Source of the DNA: an uncultured Gemmiger sp.
Lineage (GTDB): Bacteria > Bacillota > Clostridia > Oscillospirales > Ruminococcaceae
Direction of reading: 5' to 3'
Length of the DNA stretch: 18,231 bases
NCBI GenBank assembly: GCA_959018215.1
Contig: CAUEKL010000020.1
Span: 1 to 18,231, forward strand
Part shown: in pieces, positions 7,417-14,634 of the stretch
How the letters are laid out: each line of letters opens with the position of its first letter
How positions within the stretch are numbered: position 1 is the stretch's first letter
Made by a program: the position numbers and the translations under genes
The notes under the pieces: model-generated
Database searches by the model: none
Told to the model about the DNA's origin: nothing
The model's input: only the letters and a program-made list of their open reading frames with translations

Positions 7417-7707
7417 ATGCTCACAACCAAACAGGCTCTGGACGAAGCGCGCCGCCAGGAAAAAGCCCTGCGCACCATCAGCGTCTGGCGCACCATTTTG
7501 TTTGTGCTTACTGCCTGCTTTGTGGCGCTGGCCGCCTGGGGGTTCACCGCCGGAATACTTGCGGCGGGCATTGCGGGGGTCGTGCTGGGGGTGGCCTTCA
7601 TGGTGCTGACCATGGTGGTGCACCTGAGCATCGTGCGCGGCCAGAAAAACGTGGAGGCAATTCTGGCGTCCCTGGAACCGGGTTCCGAGGCGCCTTCCGA
7701 GGGGTGA
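7417..7707 (+). CDS. Small membrane protein of unknown function
   Basis: This 96-residue protein has a short charged amphipathic N-terminus (1-22), two hydrophobic helices (about 26-44 and 46-73, the second long and possibly split) and a polar tail. I do not recognise the family. The strong AAGGAGG at 7401-7407 with nine-base spacing makes the start convincing. It lies between the PTS genes and a HAD phosphatase gene whose ribosome site overlaps this gene's end, so it probably belongs to the same transcription unit. It does not resemble the ManO/DUF956 protein sometimes found next to mannose PTS genes. Confidence 0.75.
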   Translation: MLTTKQALDEARRQEKALRTISVWRTILFVLTACFVALAAWGFTAGILAAGIAGVVLGVAFMVLTMVVHLSIVRGQKNVEAILASLEPGSEAPSEG

Positions 7708-7713
7708 ATTTAT

Positions 7714-8544
7714 ATGCCGCAGTATTCCATTGTTTTTCTGGACGTGGACGGGACCCTGCTGGACAGCAGCCATCGTGTCTCGGAACCCACCCGGGACCTG
7801 CTGCGCCGCCTGAACCGCAAAAAGGTGCCGGTGGTGCTGGCCAGCGCCCGCCCGCCCAAGGGGCTGGAACCCATTTACCGGCAGCTGGGCTTTCAGGGAC
7901 CGGCCATCTGCTGCGCCGGAGCCCTGGCGGTCATGCCCAACCAGCATATTCTGTATGACCGGGGCATCCCCGCCGAAACCGCCGCCCGCTTCGAGCAGGC
8001 GGTGCTGGACGGTTGGCCGCAGATCGCCCTCAGCGCCTACCTTTACGACGCCTGGCTGACCCCCGATCCCAACCATCCGGCCATCCGCAGCGAGGCATCC
8101 ATCACCGGCTGCGAAGCGCTGGCCGCTGCCTTGGGGTCCGGTGCCCAGCGCCTGGGCAATGTGCACAAGCTGCTGTGCATCGGCCCGGAACAGGCCGTCA
8201 CCGACCTGCAGCGGCGCCTGGCTCCCCAGTTCCCGGAATTGACGGTGCTGCGCTCCAACCCCACCTATCTGGAGGTGGTGGCCGCCGGTGTCTGCAAGGA
8301 AAAGACCGCCGCCGCCGTGCTGGAGCACTACGGGCTGACCGCCCAGCAGGCCGTTGCCTGCGGGGACGGCGAGGTGGATGCCGGTCTGCTGCGTCTGGCC
8401 GGGCTGGGCGTGGCCATGGGAAACGCCGCCCCTGGCGTGCAGGCCGCCGCCGATTTCGTCACCTCCTCCAATGACCAGGACGGGGTGTATGTGGCGCTGA
8501 GCCGCCTGCATTTCTCCCGCCCGGAAGAGCAGAACCGGGTCTGA
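7714..8544 (+). CDS. HAD-superfamily phosphatase, Cof/YidA-like (HAD-IIB)
   Basis: This 276-residue hydrolase likely acts on sugar phosphates or other small phosphorylated metabolites. Motif I is FLDVDGTLLD with nucleophile D10 and acid/base D12. Motif II is VLASARPP (S44). Residues about 85-180 form the type IIB cap. LEVVAAGVCKEKT carries the motif III lysine near 195. Motif IV is CGDGEVDAGLL: the usual GDxxND has V221 in place of asparagine, but both aspartates (D218, D222) remain. The GAGGGGTG ribosome site overlaps the end of the preceding gene. Its position after the PTS suggests dephosphorylation of an imported sugar phosphate, by inference only. Confidence 0.9.
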   Translation: MPQYSIVFLDVDGTLLDSSHRVSEPTRDLLRRLNRKKVPVVLASARPPKGLEPIYRQLGFQGPAICCAGALAVMPNQHILYDRGIPAETAARFEQAVLDGWPQIALSAYLYDAWLTPDPNHPAIRSEASITGCEALAAALGSGAQRLGNVHKLLCIGPEQAVTDLQRRLAPQFPELTVLRSNPTYLEVVAAGVCKEKTAAAVLEHYGLTAQQAVACGDGEVDAGLLRLAGLGVAMGNAAPGVQAAADFVTSSNDQDGVYVALSRLHFSRPEEQNRV

Positions 8545-8553
8545 ACCGTAAAC

Positions 8554-8590
8554 AAACCTCCCCCGATCCGTCAGGGTCGGGGGAGGTTTT
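8554..8590. terminator. Terminator between convergent genes
   Basis: Perfect 13-base arms (8554-8566 and 8577-8589) enclose a 10-base loop. The plus-strand side ends in TTTTG and the minus-strand side also has a T-run, so it can stop transcription from both the HAD gene and the convergent Rrf2 gene. Confidence 0.92.
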
Positions 8591-8599
8591 GTCGTTTGC

Positions 8600-9055
8600 T
8601 TATTGGTCGGAAGGAGCTGAGGATTTCCCTGTCCTGCGCTCAAAATCTTCAATCATGGAGGCCAGGGTGATGTCCCGCATGGTATCGGCAATGGCCTGCT
8701 CCACCCGGTGATAGGGCTTTTGCAGCACGGCCCGGATGTTCTGTGCCACCGGGCAGGAGCGGCCCTGGCAGGGATGGATGCCAATGAGGGAGGTCAGCCC
8801 TTTGGGTTCCAGTGCTGTATAGATCTGGTACAGGGTGATCTCCTCGGGCGGGCGGCAGAGCCTGGCCCCGCCCGGTCCCCGGTCCACTGTGATCAGCCCG
8901 GCCTTTTTCAGGGCACTGAGCAGATTGCGGATGATGACCGGGTTGCACCCGGTACTCTGGGCCAGCAGGGGACTGGTCACCCGGACCTTGTCCCGTCCCT
9001 CCCAGATAAAAATCAGACAGTGTATGGCCACCGAACATTTCATGCTGAGCTGCAT
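8600..9055 (-). CDS. Rrf2-family transcriptional regulator
   Basis: This 151-residue regulator begins MQLSMKCSVAIHCLIFI, the standard Rrf2 start; the helix-turn-helix follows (LAQSTGCNPVIIRNLLSALKKAGL, about 31-54) and then the wing around PGGARLCRPPEEITL. An in-frame ATG at 9133 would add 26 residues unlike the family and would overlap the promoter; the chosen start has GGAAAGGAAG five bases upstream. Six cysteines are present (C7, C13, C37, C67, C96, C101). The C96-x4-C101 pair sits where cluster-binding Rrf2 proteins such as IscR and NsrR have three cysteines, so it may sense redox by a thiol switch or an atypical cluster. The CPVAQNIRAVL segment resembles the YwnA-like branch. It is divergent from a flavodoxin/ferredoxin gene and shares its operator. 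Confidence 0.9.
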   Translation of the reverse strand: MQLSMKCSVAIHCLIFIWEGRDKVRVTSPLLAQSTGCNPVIIRNLLSALKKAGLITVDRGPGGARLCRPPEEITLYQIYTALEPKGLTSLIGIHPCQGRSCPVAQNIRAVLQKPYHRVEQAIADTMRDITLASMIEDFERRTGKSSAPSDQ

Positions 9056-9090
9056 GGCCGCTTCCTTTCCTGCCCGCATACCGGCATATG

Positions 9091-9111
9091 ATGTAATTGT
9101 TGACATTACAT
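9091..9111. promoter_or_regulatory. Probable Rrf2 operator ATGTAAT-N7-ATTACAT
   Basis: This perfect inverted repeat has arms 9091-9097 and 9105-9111. It covers the -35 box of the plus-strand promoter (9100-9105) and the -10 box of the minus-strand Rrf2 promoter (9105-9110). A bound regulator would block both genes. A related sequence, ATGTAATACAT, recurs at 9137-9147 near the plus-strand start. Confidence 0.7.
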
Positions 9112-9128
9112 GTCCGGCATGGTATAGT
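9100..9128 (+). promoter_or_regulatory. Promoter of the flavodoxin/ferredoxin gene
   Basis: TTGACA (9100-9105), a 17-base spacer and TATAGT (9123-9128) form a near-consensus sigma-A promoter. The start would be near 9135, giving a leader of about 110 bases. Confidence 0.85.
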
Positions 9129-9133
9129 GGCAA
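9105..9133 (-). promoter_or_regulatory. Promoter of the Rrf2 gene
   Basis: Read on the minus strand, TTGCCA (plus coordinates 9128-9133), a 17-base spacer and TGTAAT (9105-9110) make a good promoter that overlaps the divergent one almost completely. Only one polymerase could occupy the region at a time. Confidence 0.75.
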
Positions 9134-9136
9134 TGG

Positions 9137-9147
9137 ATGTAATACAT
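9137..9147. promoter_or_regulatory. Second possible Rrf2 site ATGTAATACAT
   Basis: ATGT and ACAT arms flank AAT, just after the expected start of the plus-strand gene. It repeats the ATGTAAT half of the main operator, so it may be a secondary binding site. Confidence 0.4.
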
Positions 9148-9247
9148 GTGTTTACACCCATTCTACCCGGTTCGGACCAAAAACACAAGCCCCCGGCGTT
9201 CTGCGGGCAGGGCCAATCCGGTGAAAGAATTCTGGGAGGTATGCAAG

Positions 9248-10003
9248 ATGAAGGTGTATGAAATCTTTTTCAGCCCTACCGGCGGCACAAAGCGGGTAGC
9301 GGACTGTGTGTCCAAAGCTCTGTCCGAAACTCCGGTCATGGTGGACCTGACGGGAAAGGAACCGTCGGCCCTGTGCCTGACAGGGGAGGATACAGCAGTG
9401 CTGGCGGTGCCCTCTTACGGCGGGCGGGTACCCGAACCGGCCGCCCGTCGGCTGGCGGCCCTGCAGGGAGGCGGCGCCCGGGCGGTGCTGGTCTGTGTGT
9501 ACGGCAACCGTGCCTATGAGGATACCCTGGCGGAAATGCAGGATCTGGCACAAAAGGCCGGGTTTCGGGTAACGGCGGGCATTGCCGCCGTGGCGGAACA
9601 TTCCATTGCCCGGCAGTACGGAACCGGCCGCCCCGATGCCGCCGATGCCCGGCAGCTGGGAGAGTTTGCCCGCAAGATTGCCCAAAAACTGGACGAAGGC
9701 AACGGGACTGTACCGGCCCTGCCCGGCAACCGGCCCTACAAAAAGGCGGGCGGGGCCGGGCTGGTACCCAAGCCCACCGCCGCCTGCAATGCCTGCGGCG
9801 TTTGCGCCCGGGAATGTCCTGTAGGGGCCATTGACCCGCACAACCCCAAAAAGGTGGACGGGAAAGCCTGCATCTCCTGCATGCGCTGTGTTTCGGTCTG
9901 CCCGCAGCACGCCCGCAAGGTCAACGGCCTGATGCTGGCACTGGTGGGAGCGGCGCTGAAAAAGCCCTGCGCCGGCCACAAGGAAAACGAACTGTTTGTG
10001 TGA
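9248..10003 (+). CDS. Flavodoxin-like / 2x[4Fe-4S] ferredoxin fusion (EFR1 type)
   Basis: This 251-residue cytoplasmic redox protein is of a type common in clostridia. The N-terminal flavodoxin-like domain (1 to about 150) opens with IFFSPTGGTKRVAD, the FMN phosphate loop, and includes VLAVPSYGGRVP. The C-terminal ferredoxin domain has two complete cluster motifs, C180-x2-C183-x2-C186-x3-C190 and C208-x2-C211-x2-C214-x3-C218, each followed by proline at the last cysteine as usual. It should shuttle electrons between FMN and the clusters; the partner enzyme is unknown. GGGAGG at 9234-9239 with eight-base spacing supports this ATG over an upstream one at 9146, which would add 34 residues unlike the family. 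It is controlled from a promoter shared face to face with the Rrf2 gene. Confidence 0.92.
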   Translation: MKVYEIFFSPTGGTKRVADCVSKALSETPVMVDLTGKEPSALCLTGEDTAVLAVPSYGGRVPEPAARRLAALQGGGARAVLVCVYGNRAYEDTLAEMQDLAQKAGFRVTAGIAAVAEHSIARQYGTGRPDAADARQLGEFARKIAQKLDEGNGTVPALPGNRPYKKAGGAGLVPKPTAACNACGVCARECPVGAIDPHNPKKVDGKACISCMRCVSVCPQHARKVNGLMLALVGAALKKPCAGHKENELFV

Positions 10004-10035
10004 GGCTGTCTGCCCGCTGCAAGCAGAAAGCAAAC

Positions 10036-10073
10036 CCGCCCGCCGGTTCCTCCATACCGGCGGGCGGATTTTT
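10036..10073 (+). terminator. Terminator of the flavodoxin/ferredoxin gene
   Basis: Perfect 12-base GC-rich arms (10036-10047 and 10056-10067) with an 8-base loop are followed by ATTTTTG. It starts about 30 bases after the stop codon. It may also help stop the convergent permease transcript, although the T-run on that side is short. Confidence 0.92.
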
Positions 10074-10101
10074 GTACAGAAAAATCAGGGGGACAGATAC
10101 A

Positions 10102-12483
10102 TTACTTTTCGGCCACAAGGCCTTTCCATTCGTAGCGGCAGTCCAGTTCGGCCATCAGTCCCAGGAATATGACGGTCGCTGCCCCCAGCAGGATAACCGC
10201 GACCCAGCCGTAGCTGCAGGGGGCGGCGCCCAGCAGGGCGGCGGCATGAAACAGCGGCCAGAATCCCAGCCACTCGATGCCTCCCGCCATGCCGGAAAGG
10301 CTCAGCAGGGCCGGCAGGCAATACCCCACCGCGCTGACGAACAGGGTGGGGAGCAGACTGCCGAACCGCTGCCCCAGCCACAGGGTGATGCAGCCCATGC
10401 ACAGGCAGGCCGCCGCCCGGCAGAGAAACCAGAACAACAGTACATCGGACAAGGTAAACACAGAGGGCAGTCCGGCAAACTCCGAAACGCTGATGGCCGG
10501 GGCAAACAGGGCAGGCAGCCCGTAGTCCCGCAGCACCTGGATCAGGTGGGGCAGGCAGGTGGCGGCGGCGATCAGCACCGCGGCCCCGGCGCTGACCGCC
10601 AGCTTGGCCCGCACGGTGCGCCGCCGGCCCAGCGGAGTGGTGCACAGAATCTCTTCCATGCCGCCCTTGCGCTCCATGGTGAACAGCCCGGAAAAACACA
10701 GGGCGCACAGCAGCCCGGCATACAGGGTATCCTGCACATCCGCCGTGCCGCTGAACCCGAACAGCTCCCGGTACCCGCTTTCGTACACCAGCCAGGCTTT
10801 GGGGTGCTGGCCGAGATAGGCGTTGATGTTCTGGTTGATGATCTTCTGATACACACTGTACTTCTGCTGCAAGGCGGAGTAGGCCAGCAGGGCGTCGGCG
10901 TTCAGTTCCCCGGCGGCCACCTTTTTCTGCACCGCCAGCAGGGGGGCAAATTCCTCCCCCTGCTGCTCCAGCCAGGTTTTGGTCTGCTGGGTGTAGGGGC
11001 CGGAAATGGATTTCATGTAGTAGGCATAGTAGATTTCGTCGGCGCTGATGTAGCTTTCGGCGGAAATGCCCTGCCAGATGCCGAAGCCCACAAACACCGC
11101 CAGGAACACCGCGGCTCCGTTGAGCACCAGCAGCTTGCGGCCTTCTTCCCGAAAAACGGTGGTGGCTCGGGTCTTGTGCTGCCGTACCAGCACAAAGCTC
11201 CGCCTGGGAGCGGGCAGCAGCCGGGCCCGGGCAAAGACGGTGCAGAAAGCCGCCCCGAACCCGGCGCCGAACACCACGGCGGCGGTCCATTCCACCAGCG
11301 GCAGCCCGATGGGGGTGCCGAACCAGTAGAGGTTGCGGTAGTTGCCCAGCAGCTCGTTGGTTTGCAGCAGGCTGGCCAGGTTGGCGTATTTCACCACGTT
11401 CAACCGGCTGGTGGCGGGGATGGCGGCCCGGATGCCGTACATGGCCAGGGGCAGCGCCAGCGCTCCCACCCAGCCCGCGGCAGCCCGGCGGGCCAGCAGG
11501 GCCGCCAGCATGACCCACAGCCCCATCACAAAGGCCCCGGCCCACTTGGCCAGCAAAAACCGGCAGAGATACCGCCCCACCGTGATCTGCATGGTGCACC
11601 GCATGAGGGCGGGCACGCTCTGGATGGTGCGGGTCAGGGGACCCAGCCCGAAGGAAGCCCCGCAGTAAGCCAGATTCACCCCGTACAGCAGCAGGAGCAC
11701 CGCCAGCAGGGAAAGGGCAAAGGCCCCCAGCTTGGCCAGGGCGGTCTGCAGCCGCCCGCCGGGCAGGCTGCGTACCAGGGCCAGCAGCCCGCTGTCCCGC
11801 TCCTGCCGTACCAGCAGCAGGGCCAGCAACAGCATGGCCGCCAGCAAAATCAGGTCTGTGAAGGCGTAGGACAGGGCGGTGTACAGCCCCTTCTGGGGGG
11901 CGTAGTCGATGAGGGTATCGTTCAGCCCGGCGTACACCCGGGCGGTGACCTCGATATTTTTCAGGTCATAGCCGGTGGAATCCTTCTGAAAGATAGAGAT
12001 GCCCGCCAGCTGGGTGGCTTTGGTCTGTACACTGTCCAGAAATTCCCCGTATCCGGCCACCGTGTCGTATTCACTGCACAGCTGGTTGAAAAGCTGGTAT
12101 TCCAGGGTCAGATTGCTTGTGTACAAATTGTAACTTTCGTCTTGATATTCCTGCTCGTATTCGTCAAACAGGGCGGCGTTTTCCTCCCGGTAGCTTTGCA
12201 GGTAGGCACCGCCGCCGTAGGCCAGTTCCCGGTAATAGTTGGCAATGCGCAGCAGGCTTTCGTACTCGGTGAATTTGTCGTGGAGAAAGGCTCCTTTTTC
12301 CTCCATGGACATGCCGCTCATCTCGGCGCTCACGGCCTTGTATGCCGCAGCGGGGGGCTGGTTGGCGGTGGGCCGGGTGCCCATCCAGAGCAGCAGCAGG
12401 TTGGCGGCGGCCAGCACCGCCAGCAGAAGGGGAAAGACCCGGTTGCCCCAGACTTTGCGCAGTTCGGCAAACAGCAGGTTCAT
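10102..12483 (-). CDS. Double-length ABC-2 type transporter permease
   Basis: This 793-residue membrane protein appears to hold two permease units in one chain. Each half begins with a charged stretch and one helix (about 16-34 and 451-470), then a largely helical extracytoplasmic region (about 36-203 and 473-585), then a helix cluster. After the second helix of each half comes a similar cytoplasmic loop: QERDSGLLALVRSL..GRL..AKL near 227-251 and MERKGGMEEILCTTPLGRR..AKL near 603-627. This is the loop that contacts the ATPase in ABC-2 exporters. About 11-13 helices in total are predicted by eye. AAGGAGG at 12490-12496 marks the start. It is the last gene of the minus-strand operon and is the likely partner of the ATPase at 14635-15405. 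The cargo is unknown. Confidence 0.85.
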   Translation of the reverse strand: MNLLFAELRKVWGNRVFPLLLAVLAAANLLLLWMGTRPTANQPPAAAYKAVSAEMSGMSMEEKGAFLHDKFTEYESLLRIANYYRELAYGGGAYLQSYREENAALFDEYEQEYQDESYNLYTSNLTLEYQLFNQLCSEYDTVAGYGEFLDSVQTKATQLAGISIFQKDSTGYDLKNIEVTARVYAGLNDTLIDYAPQKGLYTALSYAFTDLILLAAMLLLALLLVRQERDSGLLALVRSLPGGRLQTALAKLGAFALSLLAVLLLLYGVNLAYCGASFGLGPLTRTIQSVPALMRCTMQITVGRYLCRFLLAKWAGAFVMGLWVMLAALLARRAAAGWVGALALPLAMYGIRAAIPATSRLNVVKYANLASLLQTNELLGNYRNLYWFGTPIGLPLVEWTAAVVFGAGFGAAFCTVFARARLLPAPRRSFVLVRQHKTRATTVFREEGRKLLVLNGAAVFLAVFVGFGIWQGISAESYISADEIYYAYYMKSISGPYTQQTKTWLEQQGEEFAPLLAVQKKVAAGELNADALLAYSALQQKYSVYQKIINQNINAYLGQHPKAWLVYESGYRELFGFSGTADVQDTLYAGLLCALCFSGLFTMERKGGMEEILCTTPLGRRRTVRAKLAVSAGAAVLIAAATCLPHLIQVLRDYGLPALFAPAISVSEFAGLPSVFTLSDVLLFWFLCRAAACLCMGCITLWLGQRFGSLLPTLFVSAVGYCLPALLSLSGMAGGIEWLGFWPLFHAAALLGAAPCSYGWVAVILLGAATVIFLGLMAELDCRYEWKGLVAEK

Positions 12484-12541
12484 GGGTTTCCTCCTTGGCC
12501 GGGACCGCAGGGAAAAAGCGGCCGGGTAAAATGGCGTTTTT

Positions 12542-13255
12542 TCATCCGTTGAGATATTTCATTTCCCGCAGCTTTTCCACCAGCAGGTCCCAGTCTGCGG
12601 GGGCATAGTTCCGCCGGACAAAGTGCAGCCCTTCCCCGAAAAGATAGGGCAGGGGCTGCTTGCTGGGTTCCAGCTGCAAAAAGTAGAGGTCATGTTCCGA
12701 AAGCAGCACCCGCATGTGCAGCTGGTCCCGCACACTGTGGATCACCGGGTCCCCGGGATAGGGCGCGTTGAAGGTGTGGCCCTCCCGGGTGATGGTCACT
12801 TCCTGCCGGAAGACCGGGCGCATCACAAAGCCCCGGGCCACCGCCAGCCAGGTGGACTGTACCTGCTTTTTGCGGGAAAATCCTTTTTCGTAGGCTTTGC
12901 GCCGGGCCACGCGCACCAGCAAGGGAGGATAACACCAGCAGCATAACAGACAGAACAGGGCTGCGAGGATCTGTGTCAAAAGGGAAAGAGGAGAATACCC
13001 TTCCAGCAGACATTCCACCAGCATGAGCAGGTTCAGTACAAAGGCAAACAGGCAGACCGAGAGGAAGCTGAGCTTGAACAGATAGGGCCTGGTTCCCCGC
13101 ACATAAGGGTCCCGCTTTGTCAGGCAGTACCAGCAATACTGGGCATACATGTCCCGCAGGTGGATGTCGGTGTACTGCCGTTCGGTGTACTGGGTCACGA
13201 TCTTCAGCTCGTCCCTGTCGGCGTCATAGGTAACGGAATTGGATTGATCTTTCAT
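12542..13255 (-). CDS. Two-helix membrane protein, possibly YcxB-like
   Basis: This is a 237-residue protein with a polar N-terminus (1-58), two hydrophobic helices (about 60-83 and 90-115) and a cytoplasmic C-terminal domain. That layout, with a beta-rich tail (VTITREGHTFN, then MRVLLSEHDLYFLQL), resembles YcxB-like proteins, but the match is loose. The second helix is rich in cysteine (FCLLCCWCYPP, about 101-111), which is unusual. The chosen start has AAAGGAG about nine bases upstream; a longer reading from 13402 would overlap the lipoprotein gene and lacks support. It lies 58 bases upstream of the permease gene and may be an accessory or regulatory subunit. Function is not known. Confidence 0.75.
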   Translation of the reverse strand: MKDQSNSVTYDADRDELKIVTQYTERQYTDIHLRDMYAQYCWYCLTKRDPYVRGTRPYLFKLSFLSVCLFAFVLNLLMLVECLLEGYSPLSLLTQILAALFCLLCCWCYPPLLVRVARRKAYEKGFSRKKQVQSTWLAVARGFVMRPVFRQEVTITREGHTFNAPYPGDPVIHSVRDQLHMRVLLSEHDLYFLQLEPSKQPLPYLFGEGLHFVRRNYAPADWDLLVEKLREMKYLNG

Positions 13256-13325
13256 GGAATCTTGCTCCTTTGTCCCGCCTTTCCGGGAATGGTTCTTCCT
13301 TTCCGTTATACACCTTCCCGGTATA

Positions 13326-14600
13326 TCAGGCAAGGGGGCTGGCAACCACGTCCCCGTCCTCTCCCCGCAGAAAGGCCTCCTTGCCGGCAATTCTGTACAC
13401 ACTCACATAGGTGCTTTCGTTTACCAGCCCGTATTCGGTCTGGTTGCGCAGGGGAACTTCCTCGTCGTGGTCCAGGCAGAGCACCCGGTCGCCATACACG
13501 GCGATGATCTGGCGCATCCGGTCCCGGGTCGCGCTGTAGGTGACATCCGTGGGCGTGCCGGTGGCGGTGTCCAGGAGGATGGTGACGTTGCGGACGGTGT
13601 CCCCGCTCCGCCGGTCCTCGGTCAGGGCAAACCGGTCGTCGAACAGATACTGCAGTCCCACATAGGAGATGTCGGGGTCGGAAGCCGGGTATGCAAAGGT
13701 GTACGCCGCGCCGGTGAGCAGGTTGACGGCGGACAGCTCTTCCTGCGCCCGGTCCACCTTGCACAGGTACTCTCCCTGGATGGAGTAGTGCAGGGTTTGC
13801 TCATCAAATACCTCGGTGAGGGGGGCTTCTTCGGCGCAGGTCTCCAGGGAAAGACCGGTTTGGGCGGGGTCCACCCAGAAATACAGATACCCCTGGTCAT
13901 CCATGCGCAGGTAGATCAGCCGGTTGCCCGCAGCGCCCATCAGAGCGTACCGGCCGCCCTCCGGGCAGGTGAGCACCGATTCCCGGTGCCCGGTCTCGCA
14001 GTCGATCTTTTCCAGCTGCTTGGCCGCCTGCCCTTCCGATGTCACGGTGTAGATCTCTGCCAGCAGCGCATCCCCGTACCCGAAGATCTTTCCGGAAAAG
14101 TTTTCCCCGTCCTCCAGCACACACAGTTCCCGCAGACCGCTGCCGTCCGGCATAATCCTGGAAATGTGGGGCCGGATACCCTCCCCGGAAGCACACTGGA
14201 TCAGATACAGGGCGTCGTTGTGATAACACAGGGAATACCCGTAGGCTGCGTCGGACAACGGCAGGTAGGAGGAACAGGCATCGGAATCATGGCGACAGTT
14301 GGGCACCGCGCACAAAAACAGCTCTTGGCCGGAATCTATATCCAGGTAGAACAGGTTTTGGCTGGCAGGGTAGATGTTCTGGACGGAATACATTCCTTCC
14401 GGGGTGCAGGCCCGGTTGGACAGGAAGTCCTGGTAGGTGATATGGGTGATGGGAACCGCCGCACCCTTTTCGGCGGTGTCGGCCGCCACGCCGGAGTCCG
14501 GCCGAAAGACGGGGTCCGCCTCCCGGCCGGGGGCACAACCGGACAGGACCGCCGCCGCCAGGGCGCAGACAAAAAGCGGGAACAGTCTGGTTCTGGGCAT
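13326..14600 (-). CDS. Lipoprotein with C-x4-C-x-H-x4-C motif, first of three paralogues by position
   Basis: This is a 424-residue exported lipoprotein. The signal peptide ends in the lipobox LSGC with C22 lipidated. After TPEGMYSV near residue 66 and YLDIDSGQ near 85 comes CAVPNCRHDSDAC (C97, C102, H104, C109). The rest is made of repeating short strands of the kind seen in beta-propellers (for example LIYLRMDDQGYLYFW and YLCKVDRAQEEL), so a propeller is plausible. The Cys/His cluster could bind a metal or form disulphides; nothing here decides which. AAAGGAGAG sits about nine bases before the chosen ATG; a start at 14732 would overlap the ATPase gene and destroy the signal peptide. It lies between the ATPase and the two-helix protein genes. 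Confidence 0.85.
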   Translation of the reverse strand: MPRTRLFPLFVCALAAAVLSGCAPGREADPVFRPDSGVAADTAEKGAAVPITHITYQDFLSNRACTPEGMYSVQNIYPASQNLFYLDIDSGQELFLCAVPNCRHDSDACSSYLPLSDAAYGYSLCYHNDALYLIQCASGEGIRPHISRIMPDGSGLRELCVLEDGENFSGKIFGYGDALLAEIYTVTSEGQAAKQLEKIDCETGHRESVLTCPEGGRYALMGAAGNRLIYLRMDDQGYLYFWVDPAQTGLSLETCAEEAPLTEVFDEQTLHYSIQGEYLCKVDRAQEELSAVNLLTGAAYTFAYPASDPDISYVGLQYLFDDRFALTEDRRSGDTVRNVTILLDTATGTPTDVTYSATRDRMRQIIAVYGDRVLCLDHDEEVPLRNQTEYGLVNESTYVSVYRIAGKEAFLRGEDGDVVASPLA

Positions 14601-14634
14601 CAGTAACGCTCTCCTTTCGGGGCGGAAAGAGGGA

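Noticed and set aside
9056..9133. Longer start for the Rrf2 regulator
   Set aside because: The added 26 residues do not fit the family start and would place the promoter and operator inside the coding region. The inner ATG has a good ribosome site.
10000..12552. Long open frame (850 codons) on the plus strand opposite the permease gene
   Set aside because: Its composition is Gly/Gln/His/Pro-rich with no domain, as expected antisense to a GC-rich gene. The minus-strand permease has a ribosome site, helices and an operon context.
13283..13321. CCGGGAA ... TTCCCGG inverted repeat between the first lipoprotein gene and the two-helix protein gene
   Set aside because: Seven-base arms with a 25-base loop and no T-run do not make a terminator, and the genes look co-transcribed.
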